Shown here one piece after another: positions 25,035 through 32,410 of a stretch of 64,000 nt of DNA. Origin of the DNA: Ruminococcus sp. YE71 (GTDB lineage Bacteria > Bacillota > Clostridia > Oscillospirales > Ruminococcaceae); NCBI RefSeq assembly GCF_900119155.1, contig NZ_FPIR01000003.1, positions 1 through 64,000 of the forward strand, written 5' to 3'. Position 1 is the first letter of the stretch. Each line of letters opens with the position of its first letter. The notes under the pieces are model-generated. The model had not been told where the DNA came from. It worked only from the letters and a program-made list of their open reading frames with translations, and did no database searches. The position numbers were made by a program, and so were the translations under genes.

Positions 25035-25868
25035 CTACCTTCCTCCTTTCAGTATCTTTGTGTTCCTCACCTGTATCAGATTCACCGCAAAGAGCAAGGT
25101 GAATGAGAACACCAGCATCACGAGCGCTATCGCCGATGCGCTGGCGTAATCATATTCCTGTAGCTTTGCCATAATGATGAGGGGGGTTATCTCTGTCTTG
25201 TAGGGCTGATTACCCGCGATGAATACAACGCTGCCGTACTCTCCGATGCAGCGTCCCAGCGCAAGCCCGAAGCCCGTGAACACCGCAGGTCTTATCTCTG
25301 GGAAGATCACCTTGCGGAATATGACCGCCCGGCTCGCACCCATGACTCCTGCCGCTTCTTCGTAAGAGCCGTCGAGCTTTTCGAGCACGGGCTGAACAGC
25401 TCTGACGACAAAGGGTATCCCCACGAACACAAGGGCAAAGGTTATACCTATTCTGGTATACGCTATCTTTACTCCTATGTGGTCGAATATCCTGCCTATC
25501 CAGCCCTTGTCTGAGGTCAGCGCTGTCAGCGATATGCCTGCAACGGCAGTCGGCAGCGCGAAGGGAAGCTCTATCATGCCGTCGATGATCCTGCGCCCCG
25601 GGAACTCATATCTCACGAGGACCCACGCGAGTATCACACCCATCACAGCATTTATCAGCGACGCGATGAACGCCGTGATGAAGCTCACCTCAAAAGCGGC
25701 GAGCACCCTTCTGTTTGTGATGACGTCTATAAATTTACCCGGTGTGAGCCTTGCAGTAAAGACTGCCAGCGAAGCTAAGGGTATTATCACGATAACGCTC
25801 AGCATAGTGATGGTAACTCCCAGCGAGAGCCCGAGACCGGGTATAACTCTTTTGCCCTTTTCTTTCAT
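25035..25868 (-). CDS. cysT: Sulfate ABC transporter permease (CysT/CysU)
   Basis: The 277-residue permease has six transmembrane segments and the EAA loop YEEAAGVMGASRAVIFRKVIFP. The start is the ATG at 25868 with GGAGAG 7 nt before it; a longer frame reaching back into the binding-protein gene has no ribosome site. It pairs with CysW in the membrane channel. Confidence 0.94.
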   Translation of the reverse strand: MKEKGKRVIPGLGLSLGVTITMLSVIVIIPLASLAVFTARLTPGKFIDVITNRRVLAAFEVSFITAFIASLINAVMGVILAWVLVRYEFPGRRIIDGMIELPFALPTAVAGISLTALTSDKGWIGRIFDHIGVKIAYTRIGITFALVFVGIPFVVRAVQPVLEKLDGSYEEAAGVMGASRAVIFRKVIFPEIRPAVFTGFGLALGRCIGEYGSVVFIAGNQPYKTEITPLIIMAKLQEYDYASASAIALVMLVFSFTLLFAVNLIQVRNTKILKGGR

Positions 25869-25896
25869 AACTTCTCTCCAAATGTTGATATGTGTA

Positions 25897-26931
25897 TCAG
25901 TTGTCTTCGTAGATCTGGTCGAACACGCCGCCGTCCGCAAAGTGCTTTGCGAAGGCTTCATCCCAGCCGCCGAAATCGTTGATGGTCACAAGCACCATAT
26001 CAAGATCGAAAACGCCGCTGTACTCCTTGAGGATATCGGGGTTGGTGGGACGGTAGTAATTATCTCCCTCGATCCTCTGGGCTTCGTCCGAATACAGGTA
26101 GTTCAGATATTCCTCAGCGGCTTCCCTTGAACCTCTGTCATCAACGACCTCGTCAACTATCGCTACCGAAGGCTGTGCCAGTATCGAGATGCTGGGCGAG
26201 ATTATCTCATAGTCGTCGGGAGCGTCCTTGAGCGAAAGATACGCCTCATTCTCCCACGCCAGCAGAACATCGCCCTGTCCGTTCTCAACGAAGGTGGTGG
26301 TAGCGCCTCTCGCACCCGAGTCGAGAACGAGCACGTTGCCGAACAGCTTCTTGATGAACTCCTTCACCTGAGCCTCGTCGTTGTTGTAGAGCTTCTCGGC
26401 ATACGCCCATGCCGCAAGATAATTCCATCTTGCACCGCCCGAAGTCTTGGGGTTGGGGGTGATGATGCCGATGTCGTCCCTTATCAGGTCGTCCCAGTCG
26501 TGGATGTTCTTGGGGTTGCCCTTTCTCACGAGAAAGACGATGGTCGAGGTATAGGGTGCGGAATCGTTGGGGAATTCACTGATCCACCCGTCCTCGATAA
26601 GCCCTGCCTTCTGGACTTCCTTAACGTCGTACTCCAGTGCGAGAGTCACCACATCGGCTTCGAGACCGTTTGCGACCTCAAGAGCCTGCTTGCCCGAACC
26701 GCCGTGAGACTGAGTGATGGTGATGTCCTTGCCTGTCTTTTCCTTGTAGTGCTTTGCGAAGGCTTTGTTGTATGCGGCGTAGAGCTCTCTTGTCGGGTCG
26801 TAGGAGACGTTCGTGAGAGTTATTGTGCCGTCCTTGTTCTCTGCCGAGCCCGAATCACCGCAGGACGAAAGCGCCGCCGCCGCGATCACAGGCGTAAGCA
26901 GTGCTGCTGCGATCCTCATTTTCTTTTTCAT
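25897..26931 (-). CDS. sbp: Sulfate/thiosulfate-binding lipoprotein (Sbp/CysP)
   Basis: The 344-residue solute-binding lipoprotein starts MKKKMRIAAALLTPVIAA, with lipobox LSSC placing the lipidated cysteine at about 24. Family segments include TITQSHGGSGKQALEVANGLEADVV, TPNPKTSGGARWNYLAAWAYA and LLAWENEAYLSL. It captures sulfate outside the membrane and delivers it to CysTW. The chosen ATG at 26931 follows GAGGTC; an ATG 17 codons earlier is less likely. It is the first structural gene of the operon, preceded by a leader with a hairpin terminator and a small peptide. Confidence 0.94.
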   Translation of the reverse strand: MKKKMRIAAALLTPVIAAAALSSCGDSGSAENKDGTITLTNVSYDPTRELYAAYNKAFAKHYKEKTGKDITITQSHGGSGKQALEVANGLEADVVTLALEYDVKEVQKAGLIEDGWISEFPNDSAPYTSTIVFLVRKGNPKNIHDWDDLIRDDIGIITPNPKTSGGARWNYLAAWAYAEKLYNNDEAQVKEFIKKLFGNVLVLDSGARGATTTFVENGQGDVLLAWENEAYLSLKDAPDDYEIISPSISILAQPSVAIVDEVVDDRGSREAAEEYLNYLYSDEAQRIEGDNYYRPTNPDILKEYSGVFDLDMVLVTINDFGGWDEAFAKHFADGGVFDQIYEDN

Positions 26932-26986
26932 GTCAATGACCTCTTTTCTCATACTTTTCTTTCCATACTTTACTGCAAACAAAACT

Positions 26987-27031
26987 TCAACAGCGGATCA
27001 GCCCGCCCGCCGACCCTCCCGGGATGCGCAT
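26987..27031 (-). CDS. Putative 14-residue leader peptide ending in cysteine
   Basis: Within the leader of the sulfate-uptake operon, a GGGTGAGGTATC ribosome-site-like stretch precedes ATG at 27031; the frame encodes MRIPGGSAGGLIRC and stops at TGA 55 nt before sbp. The lone Cys codon just before the stop would make translation sensitive to cysteinyl-tRNA supply. The peptide could control translation or decay of the downstream mRNA. It lies after the terminator hairpin, so it is not a classical attenuator. Function is inferred. Confidence 0.45.
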   Translation of the reverse strand: MRIPGGSAGGLIRC

Positions 27032-27050
27032 GATACCTCACCCTTTCTCA

Positions 27051-27113
27051 AAAAACAAAAAAGGCTGTACTTGGCGGATGATCCTCCGTCAGATACAGCC
27101 TCCGGTTGTCCGG
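27051..27113 (-). terminator. Leader hairpin terminator before sbp, with a small upstream hairpin
   Basis: On the minus strand GGCTGTA (27094-27100) pairs with TACAGCC (27063-27069), enclosing an inner CGGA/TCCG stem, and is followed by TTTTTTGTTTTTT. A short hairpin, CCGG-ACAA-CCGG (27102-27113), precedes it. A terminator between promoter and first gene implies conditional readthrough, by a riboswitch, protein or other antiterminator that I could not identify; it does not look like the SAM or T-box leaders I know. Confidence 0.7.
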
Positions 27114-27127
27114 TCAGCATCGTCTTG

Positions 27128-27198
27128 TAATTCGATAGGAATTATCAGAAATAAAATTGTTGTGCTATAATTATATTTTATTCCTTTACGTTTGTCAA
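27128..27198 (-). promoter_or_regulatory. Consensus promoter and operator of the sulfate-uptake operon
   Basis: TTGACA (27193-27198) and TATAAT (27170-27175) are 17 nt apart on the minus strand, a perfect consensus. About 20 nt into the transcript lies TAATTC-GATAG-GAATTA (27129-27145 approx.), a palindrome shared in form with the box before cysK. A promoter this strong implies tight repression when sulfur is available. Confidence 0.75.
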
Positions 27199-27355
27199 TA
27201 GATTTTTTTTATTTTGTATATTTGAACAGTAGCTCTGTACAATGCAAAAATATTTTTGTGTGTATTATCCCTACTTTTCAGATATGAATTGAGAAAATCA
27301 CATATTTCAGCCTGTTTTGCATACATAAGCCAAAAAAATATAAAATTTTTTCCCA

Positions 27356-27385
27356 TTGACAGTAAAATAATTCTCATGCTATAAT
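27356..27385 (+). promoter_or_regulatory. Promoter of the yezD gene
   Basis: TTGACA (27356-27361) and TATAAT (27380-27385), 18 nt apart, lie 37 nt before the yezD start. It is divergent from the sulfate-uptake promoter, about 160 nt away, in an A+T-rich region. Confidence 0.75.
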
Positions 27386-27421
27386 ACACTAAATTTTCCA
27401 GATAATTGCGAGGTGACACAA

Positions 27422-27586
27422 ATGTCCGAAAAGAAAAATGAGGCTCCCGAGATCCCCGACGAGATCTTTGAACTGCTGACAAATTATCTCAGGCGGATCA
27501 GATTCGGTTCGGTGAGTCTTATAATCCAGAACGGCAAGATAGTTCAGATAGAGACCTCTGAAAAGATCAGAACGGATAAGATATGA
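27422..27586 (+). CDS. yezD: YezD-family small protein (DUF2292)
   Basis: The 54-residue protein matches the YezD/DUF2292 pattern: an acidic start, a helix (EIFELLTNYLRRI) and then RFGSVSLIIQNGKIVQIETSEKIR, the conserved core. GAGGTGA lies 6 nt before the ATG. Members of this family are commonly found beside sulfur-assimilation genes in Firmicutes; their molecular role is unknown to me. Its place between the sulfate-uptake operon and the cysteine/siroheme operon fits that association. Confidence 0.8.
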   Translation: MSEKKNEAPEIPDEIFELLTNYLRRIRFGSVSLIIQNGKIVQIETSEKIRTDKI

Positions 27587-27623
27587 CCAACCGATCCCGT
27601 GACAACGTTATCGAATTTTTTGT

Positions 27624-27683
27624 TTGACAATTGATAGTACTCGGTGTATAATGCTATACAGAAAATATATAATCATATATTTT
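27624..27683 (+). promoter_or_regulatory. Consensus promoter and A+T palindrome before the AraC-type regulator
   Basis: TTGACA (27624-27629) and TATAAT (27647-27652), 17 nt apart, are followed by AAAATATAT-AATC-ATATATTTT (27662-27683), a perfect 9-bp palindrome in the early transcribed region. The promoter probably drives the whole plus-strand cysteine/siroheme/sulfite-reductase operon. The palindrome is a candidate operator or mRNA hairpin. Confidence 0.7.
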
Positions 27684-27755
27684 TGCTATAAAACAATTTT
27701 ATATATCTTTATCGGAATAGTTAATAACGGTATGCTTAAAAAAGGGGGTAGCGCA

Positions 27756-28760
27756 GTGTATCGTGTCATAATGCTTATGGACGACCCTGTGCTTGAAAGA
27801 GAACTGCGCTCTCTCAGCGTCTGGAAGACGGCGAACTGCTTCGAGATATCGGAAAACACGGGCTGTATTTCCGAGGGCGAGCTTTTCGGGTACGAGCTGA
27901 TAATCGCAGACACGGAGACAGGTCTGGAGATACTTCAGAGAACACGCCGCGTGAAGAAGCTCCGCGTCGTGCTGTGCAGTCGTGAGGGCGACTTCGAGAT
28001 CGCAAGGCAGGGGATAATTTTCGGAGCCTACGACTATATCACGCTCCCCTTCGACCTTTCACAGATACACTCCATGCTGACCCGCGCCGAAAACGAGCTT
28101 GAGGTCGGCGAGATCAGGGACATGGTCGCTCTTGAACAGCTGAAAGAGCATTTCTACAAACGCGACAAGGGGTTCTACAGCCACTTTCAGAGCATATTGC
28201 AGGAGCTTCTCGCCGAGACCAAGGAGCTGACCGTCCTGTCCGACAAGCTCGACAGGTTCTACAGGAATATCCGTCAGGAGCTCTCCGACAGATACCGCTG
28301 GCTCGAACTGTATATCGGCGGGATATGCGAATCAACGCCGAAACAGCCTGCCCGCGATCTTTTCGATCTGAGCACTGAAAAGATCAGCTCGCTGTTCACC
28401 GACTTCTGCGAGCTTTACCCTCACCACAACGAACAGCTCGAAACGGTCATCAGCACCATCCTCAACTATCCCGAGAGCGACCTGCGGCAGAAGACCCTGT
28501 CGGCACAGCTGCACATCAACACCACATATCTCAGCACGGTATTTCTTGCTCAGACCGGGATACGGTTTGTCGAATACATAAACACAGTAAAGCTCAAAAG
28601 AGCGGCACGCCTGCTGACGAACACCGACCTCAGCATCACTGAGGTCGCTCAGCGGCTCGGTTACAAGGACAACAGCTACTTCTCACGGCTGTTCACAAAA
28701 AAGTTCGGGCTCACGCCTGCGAAATACAGGATGCCGCCGAACTACGATTTTCAGATATGA
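27756..28760 (+). CDS. AraC-family regulator with degenerate receiver domain (YesN-like)
   Basis: The 334-residue regulator has an N-terminal receiver-like domain (about 1-115) that keeps an acidic pair (MDDP) and an Asp in ELIIADTETG but has ITLPFD where receivers have a conserved Lys (KPF), so phosphorylation is doubtful. A helical linker follows, then a C-terminal AraC HTH pair (about 235-330: LSAQLHINTTYLSTVF and ITEVAQRLGYKDNSYFSRLF). The GTG start at 27756 has GGGGGT 7 nt upstream; earlier ATGs lie within the leader. First gene of the cysteine/siroheme operon, it likely regulates this locus by sensing a ligand or partner. Confidence 0.88.
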   Translation: MYRVIMLMDDPVLERELRSLSVWKTANCFEISENTGCISEGELFGYELIIADTETGLEILQRTRRVKKLRVVLCSREGDFEIARQGIIFGAYDYITLPFDLSQIHSMLTRAENELEVGEIRDMVALEQLKEHFYKRDKGFYSHFQSILQELLAETKELTVLSDKLDRFYRNIRQELSDRYRWLELYIGGICESTPKQPARDLFDLSTEKISSLFTDFCELYPHHNEQLETVISTILNYPESDLRQKTLSAQLHINTTYLSTVFLAQTGIRFVEYINTVKLKRAARLLTNTDLSITEVAQRLGYKDNSYFSRLFTKKFGLTPAKYRMPPNYDFQI

Positions 28761-28811
28761 TATCCCCGTCGGGAACGGCAGAGGGATATATCAGGAACGG
28801 AGGAAAATATT

Positions 28812-29780
28812 ATGTCAAAGATCTATGACAGCGCAGCGGAACTTATCGGCAACACCCCCCTCATCGAGGCAAAAAGGATCGAAGAAGCACTCGGACTTGA
28901 GGCGAAGCTCGTCCTGAAGCTGGAGTATCTCAATCCCGCAGGCAGCGTCAAGGACAGGATCGCAAAGGCGATGATCGAGGACGCCGAGAAGAACGGCAGG
29001 CTGAACAAGGACACGGTCATTATCGAGCCGACTTCGGGAAACACGGGCATCGGGCTTGCTTCGATAGCGGCTGTGAAGGGCTACCGCGTCATCCTGACCA
29101 TGCCCGAAACTATGAGCGTTGAACGCAGGAACATCCTCAAAGCCTACGGAGCCGAGATAGTCCTCACCGCGGGACCGAAGGGAATGAAGGGCGCAATCGC
29201 AAAGGCTTCCGAACTCGCGGAGGAGATAGAAAACAGCTTCATCCCCGAGCAGTTTGAGAACCCTGCAAATCCCGAGATACACAAGCAGACCACAGGCCCC
29301 GAGATCTGGGCGGATACCGACGGAAAGGTAGACTACTTCGTGGCAGGCGTCGGCACAGGCGGAACCATAAGCGGTGTGGGCGAATACCTCAAGTCCCGTG
29401 ACCCCAAGGTGAAGATCATAGCGGTGGAGCCGTCGGGTTCGCCCGTTCTCTCAAAGGGTACGGCAGGTCCTCACAAGATACAGGGCATCGGCGCGGGATT
29501 TGTTCCGAAAACGCTCAACGAGAAGATCTACAACGAGATAATCGCAGTCGATAATGAGGATGCATTTTCGACCTCAAAGATCGCGGCGGCGAAGGAAGGC
29601 ATACTTGTGGGCATTTCTTCGGGTGCGGCGCTCTATGCAGGTATACAGCTGGCAAAGCGTCCCGAAAACAAGGGCAAGACCATCGTGGTGCTGCTGCCCG
29701 ACAGCGGTGACAGGTACTACTCCACCGCTCTGTTCACCGAAAAAGACAAGGTCGATGATGCTGTCAGGAAACTGCTCTGA
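28812..29780 (+). CDS. cysK: Cysteine synthase A, second copy
   Basis: The 322-residue O-acetylserine sulfhydrylase of the canonical CysK type has PLP Lys48 in NPAGSVKDRIAKA, TSGNTGIGLASIAA and GVGTGGTISGVGEYLK, and ends at usual length. CGGAGG lies 8 nt before the ATG. It forms cysteine from O-acetylserine and sulfide, the product of the sulfite reductase encoded later in the same operon. It is closer to standard CysK than the copy at 16307, which supports a division of labour between free sulfide and carrier-bound sulfur. Confidence 0.95.
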   Translation: MSKIYDSAAELIGNTPLIEAKRIEEALGLEAKLVLKLEYLNPAGSVKDRIAKAMIEDAEKNGRLNKDTVIIEPTSGNTGIGLASIAAVKGYRVILTMPETMSVERRNILKAYGAEIVLTAGPKGMKGAIAKASELAEEIENSFIPEQFENPANPEIHKQTTGPEIWADTDGKVDYFVAGVGTGGTISGVGEYLKSRDPKVKIIAVEPSGSPVLSKGTAGPHKIQGIGAGFVPKTLNEKIYNEIIAVDNEDAFSTSKIAAAKEGILVGISSGAALYAGIQLAKRPENKGKTIVVLLPDSGDRYYSTALFTEKDKVDDAVRKLL

Positions 29781-29807
29781 TGACACCGCCCCGAAGGAAG
29801 TGTGACG

Positions 29808-30929
29808 ATGCGGAATGTTTCTGAGATAGGGTGTGTGAGCATCAGCTATCGGACAGCGTCGGCAGCGCTTCGGGGGCGGCTCGCATTCGCGGAGGATATT
29901 CTCCGCACCATGCTCGGGCGGCTGACCGACACGGGACTGCAAAGCGTGATACTCTGCACTTGCAGCAGAACCGAGGTCTACTACTGCGGTGACGGCAAGG
30001 CCTCCGCTGTCGGGCTGCTGTCCGAGTTCAGCGGCGTATCCTCCGAGGAGCTGCTGCCGCATACCGACGTTTACCTTAATGAAGCAGCGGTGACTCATCT
30101 TTTCAACGTTGCGGGCGGGATAAATTCCATGGTGCTCGGTGAGGACGAGATACTTCACCAGACACGGAATGCCTACAAGCTCGCGGTATCATGCGGTTCG
30201 GCAGGTTATGAGCTGAACCGCTGCTTTCAGAGTGCCCTTGCCTGCGGCAGGAAGATACGGTCGGAGACATTCATCTCACAGATACCCATCTCCACCGCGA
30301 CCATCGCGGCAAATACGGCGGCGGCTCTCGGGGAGAATGTCAGGGTGCTGGTGATCGGTGCAAGCGGCAGCATCGGCTCTTCCGTTCTGAAAAATCTGCT
30401 TGCGCACAAAAACGTCACGGTATCGGCGACCTCTCGGAATCACGGGACGGATATCTGCCTCGACAAGAGAGTGAACGTGGTGGACTACGACGACAGATAC
30501 CGCGAGATAGCCGCCTGCGGCTGTGTGATAAGCGCAACTTCGAGCCCTCACTACACGGTGACGCTTCATGATATCAAGTCGCACGGCATCAGCGGAAAAA
30601 GGACGTATATCGACCTTGCTGTCCCTGCTGACATTGACCGAAGTCTCAGCGGCTATGAGGGCTCGCAGCTCATCGGCATCGATGATATCGGCAGGCTCGC
30701 GAAGCAAAACAACACCGCAAGGGAGGACAGCGCCCGTGCAGCCGCGCTGATGATAAGCCGTGAGACCGACCGCCTTCTGAAAGAGCTGCTCTTTCACTGG
30801 AACGAACCCTATCTGAGATCCGCCGAGGAGCTTATGAGTACAGATCCGCGGGGGATCGTTTTTGCGCTGAAAAAAGGGCTCGACGCTTCGGGGTTCGAGT
30901 CGGTGCTGAACATACTTACGGAGATGTGA
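29808..30929 (+). CDS. hemA: Glutamyl-tRNA reductase (HemA)
   Basis: The 373-residue enzyme makes glutamate-1-semialdehyde from glutamyl-tRNA, the entry into tetrapyrrole synthesis. It shows the catalytic cysteine region ILCTCSRTEVYYC, the motif FNVAGGINSMVLGEDEIL and the NADP fold VLVIGASGSIG. It lacks part of the usual C-terminal dimerisation spine, being about 50 residues short of typical HemA. ATG at 29808 is preferred over a GTG two codons earlier because of spacing to GAAGGAAG. It is followed 1 nt later by the siroheme gene. Confidence 0.92.
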   Translation: MRNVSEIGCVSISYRTASAALRGRLAFAEDILRTMLGRLTDTGLQSVILCTCSRTEVYYCGDGKASAVGLLSEFSGVSSEELLPHTDVYLNEAAVTHLFNVAGGINSMVLGEDEILHQTRNAYKLAVSCGSAGYELNRCFQSALACGRKIRSETFISQIPISTATIAANTAAALGENVRVLVIGASGSIGSSVLKNLLAHKNVTVSATSRNHGTDICLDKRVNVVDYDDRYREIAACGCVISATSSPHYTVTLHDIKSHGISGKRTYIDLAVPADIDRSLSGYEGSQLIGIDDIGRLAKQNNTAREDSARAAALMISRETDRLLKELLFHWNEPYLRSAEELMSTDPRGIVFALKKGLDASGFESVLNILTEM

Positions 30930-30930
30930 C

Positions 30931-31548
30931 ATGGGTTATTTTCCTTTTTTTATCGACATCAAGGATAAGAAATGCCTTATTGTCGGCGGCGGAAAGGTGG
31001 CGCTCCGCAAGGCTCGGAAGCTGTCGGCATACGAGCCTGCCGTCACCGTCGTAGCGCCGAATATCTGCCCCGAGCTCGAAGGGCTCGGGGTCAAAGCTGT
31101 GCGCCGTCCCTTTCGCGGCAGCGACCTTGACGGAGTGTTTCTCTGCATAGCCGCGTCTGACGACAGACAGCTCAACCATCATGTCAGCAGGCTCTGCACC
31201 GAGCGCGGGATACTCATCAACTGCGTTGACGACCTGCAATACTGCGGATTTATCTTCCCGTCGCTGATACTGAGGGGAGATATCTCGGTGGGGATAAGCA
31301 GCTCAGGCAGTGCGCCGTCCTTCTCGAAATACCTTCGTGAAAGGGTCGAGATGCTGCTTGACGAGCGCACACTTTCAGCCGAAAAGTTCATCAAAAAGGC
31401 TCGCAAACGTATCCTGACCGAGCTTGACAGCGAGAGCGGCAGGGCAAAGGCGGCAGAGCAGATCCTCGGGCTGTATTTTTCATCCGAAACGCCGCCCGAT
31501 GAACAGACAATAAGCGATATCATCGAAAGGATAAAGCATGATAAATAA
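30931..31548 (+). CDS. Precorrin-2 dehydrogenase / sirohydrochlorin ferrochelatase
   Basis: The 205-residue protein is the N-terminal module of CysG (Met8/YlnF/SirC-like). It shows YFPFFIDIKDKKCLIVGGGKVALRKA with the NAD-binding loop, and the segment SSSGSAPSFSKYLRERVEMLL typical of the family's dimerisation region. It oxidises precorrin-2 to sirohydrochlorin and probably inserts iron to give siroheme. It overlaps hemC by 11 nt. With the methyltransferase encoded downstream, it completes the siroheme branch. Confidence 0.92.
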   Translation: MGYFPFFIDIKDKKCLIVGGGKVALRKARKLSAYEPAVTVVAPNICPELEGLGVKAVRRPFRGSDLDGVFLCIAASDDRQLNHHVSRLCTERGILINCVDDLQYCGFIFPSLILRGDISVGISSSGSAPSFSKYLRERVEMLLDERTLSAEKFIKKARKRILTELDSESGRAKAAEQILGLYFSSETPPDEQTISDIIERIKHDK

Positions 31549-32410
31549 GATAAGGATCGGCACGCGCGGGAGCAGGCTCGCACTCGCACAGACCGAGCTT
31601 GTAAAGACTGCCGTCAGATCTCGTTTTCCCGACATCGAATGTGAGACAGTGGTCATAAAGACCAAAGGCGATATAGTTAAGGAAAAGCCGATCGCAGAGC
31701 TTGGCGGCGCGGGAGTGTTCGCGGCTGAGATAGAAAAAGCGCTCGCCGAGGGCGATATAGACCTTGCCGTTCACAGCGCAAAGGATCTGCCGACCGCGCT
31801 CCTCGCAGGGAACGAGATCCGCTGCGTGCTCAGACGCGCTGACCCGAGGGATGTCATAATCTACCGCAAGGGCATCGACTACACCTTCAGGAACCCGAAG
31901 ATAGGCACATCGAGCGTCAGAAGGCGGTCGGGATTCACGCGGCTCTTTCCAGCGACAGTACCGCGGTTTCTGGATATTCGGGGCAACATTGACACCCGTA
32001 TCGAAAAACTGCGCTCAGGGAAATACGACGCTATAATCCTCGCGGCGGCGGGGCTCGAACGTCTGGGGCTGCTGACTATCGACGACAGCGAACTCGGCTG
32101 CGAGATACTACCTGCCGACAGATTCCTGCCTGCGCCGTGTCAGGCGATAATCGCAGCCGAGAGCCGCGCAGGTGAGCTGACGGAGATACTCGACAGAGTA
32201 AACGACGCCGAAACGTTCGTCAGCTTCAATACCGAAAGGTATGTGCTGGAGCTGCTGGGCGGCGACTGTTCGCAGCCGATCGGGGCGTATTCTTATGTTA
32301 AGGACGGCAGGCTCGTTCTGTCGGTCAGCAACGGCGGTGCTTCGGTGACGGCAGAGGGCGACGTGAATGAGTATCGTGAGCTTGCGGAAGGTCTGGTGAA
32401 ACAGCTGTGA
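31538..32410 (+). CDS. hemC: Porphobilinogen deaminase (HemC)
   Basis: The 290-residue hydroxymethylbilane synthase starts MINKIRIGTRGSRLALAQTELV, a near-universal N-terminus, and has the Asp region DLAVHSAKDLPT and the dipyrromethane-cofactor cysteine in LLGGDCSQPIGAY. It polymerises four porphobilinogens. Its start lies within the end of the previous gene and its stop overlaps the start of the next by 4 nt, indicating translational coupling. Confidence 0.96.
   Translation: MINKIRIGTRGSRLALAQTELVKTAVRSRFPDIECETVVIKTKGDIVKEKPIAELGGAGVFAAEIEKALAEGDIDLAVHSAKDLPTALLAGNEIRCVLRRADPRDVIIYRKGIDYTFRNPKIGTSSVRRRSGFTRLFPATVPRFLDIRGNIDTRIEKLRSGKYDAIILAAAGLERLGLLTIDDSELGCEILPADRFLPAPCQAIIAAESRAGELTEILDRVNDAETFVSFNTERYVLELLGGDCSQPIGAYSYVKDGRLVLSVSNGGASVTAEGDVNEYRELAEGLVKQL

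Noticed and set aside
26932-27175. SAM riboswitch or T-box in the sulfate-operon leader
   Set aside because: No SAM-I core or T-box sequence (TGGNACCGCG-like) is visible; only the terminator is certain.
27195-27482. 95-codon minus-strand frame between sbp and yezD
   Set aside because: It covers the two divergent promoters and is antisense to yezD; no ribosome site.
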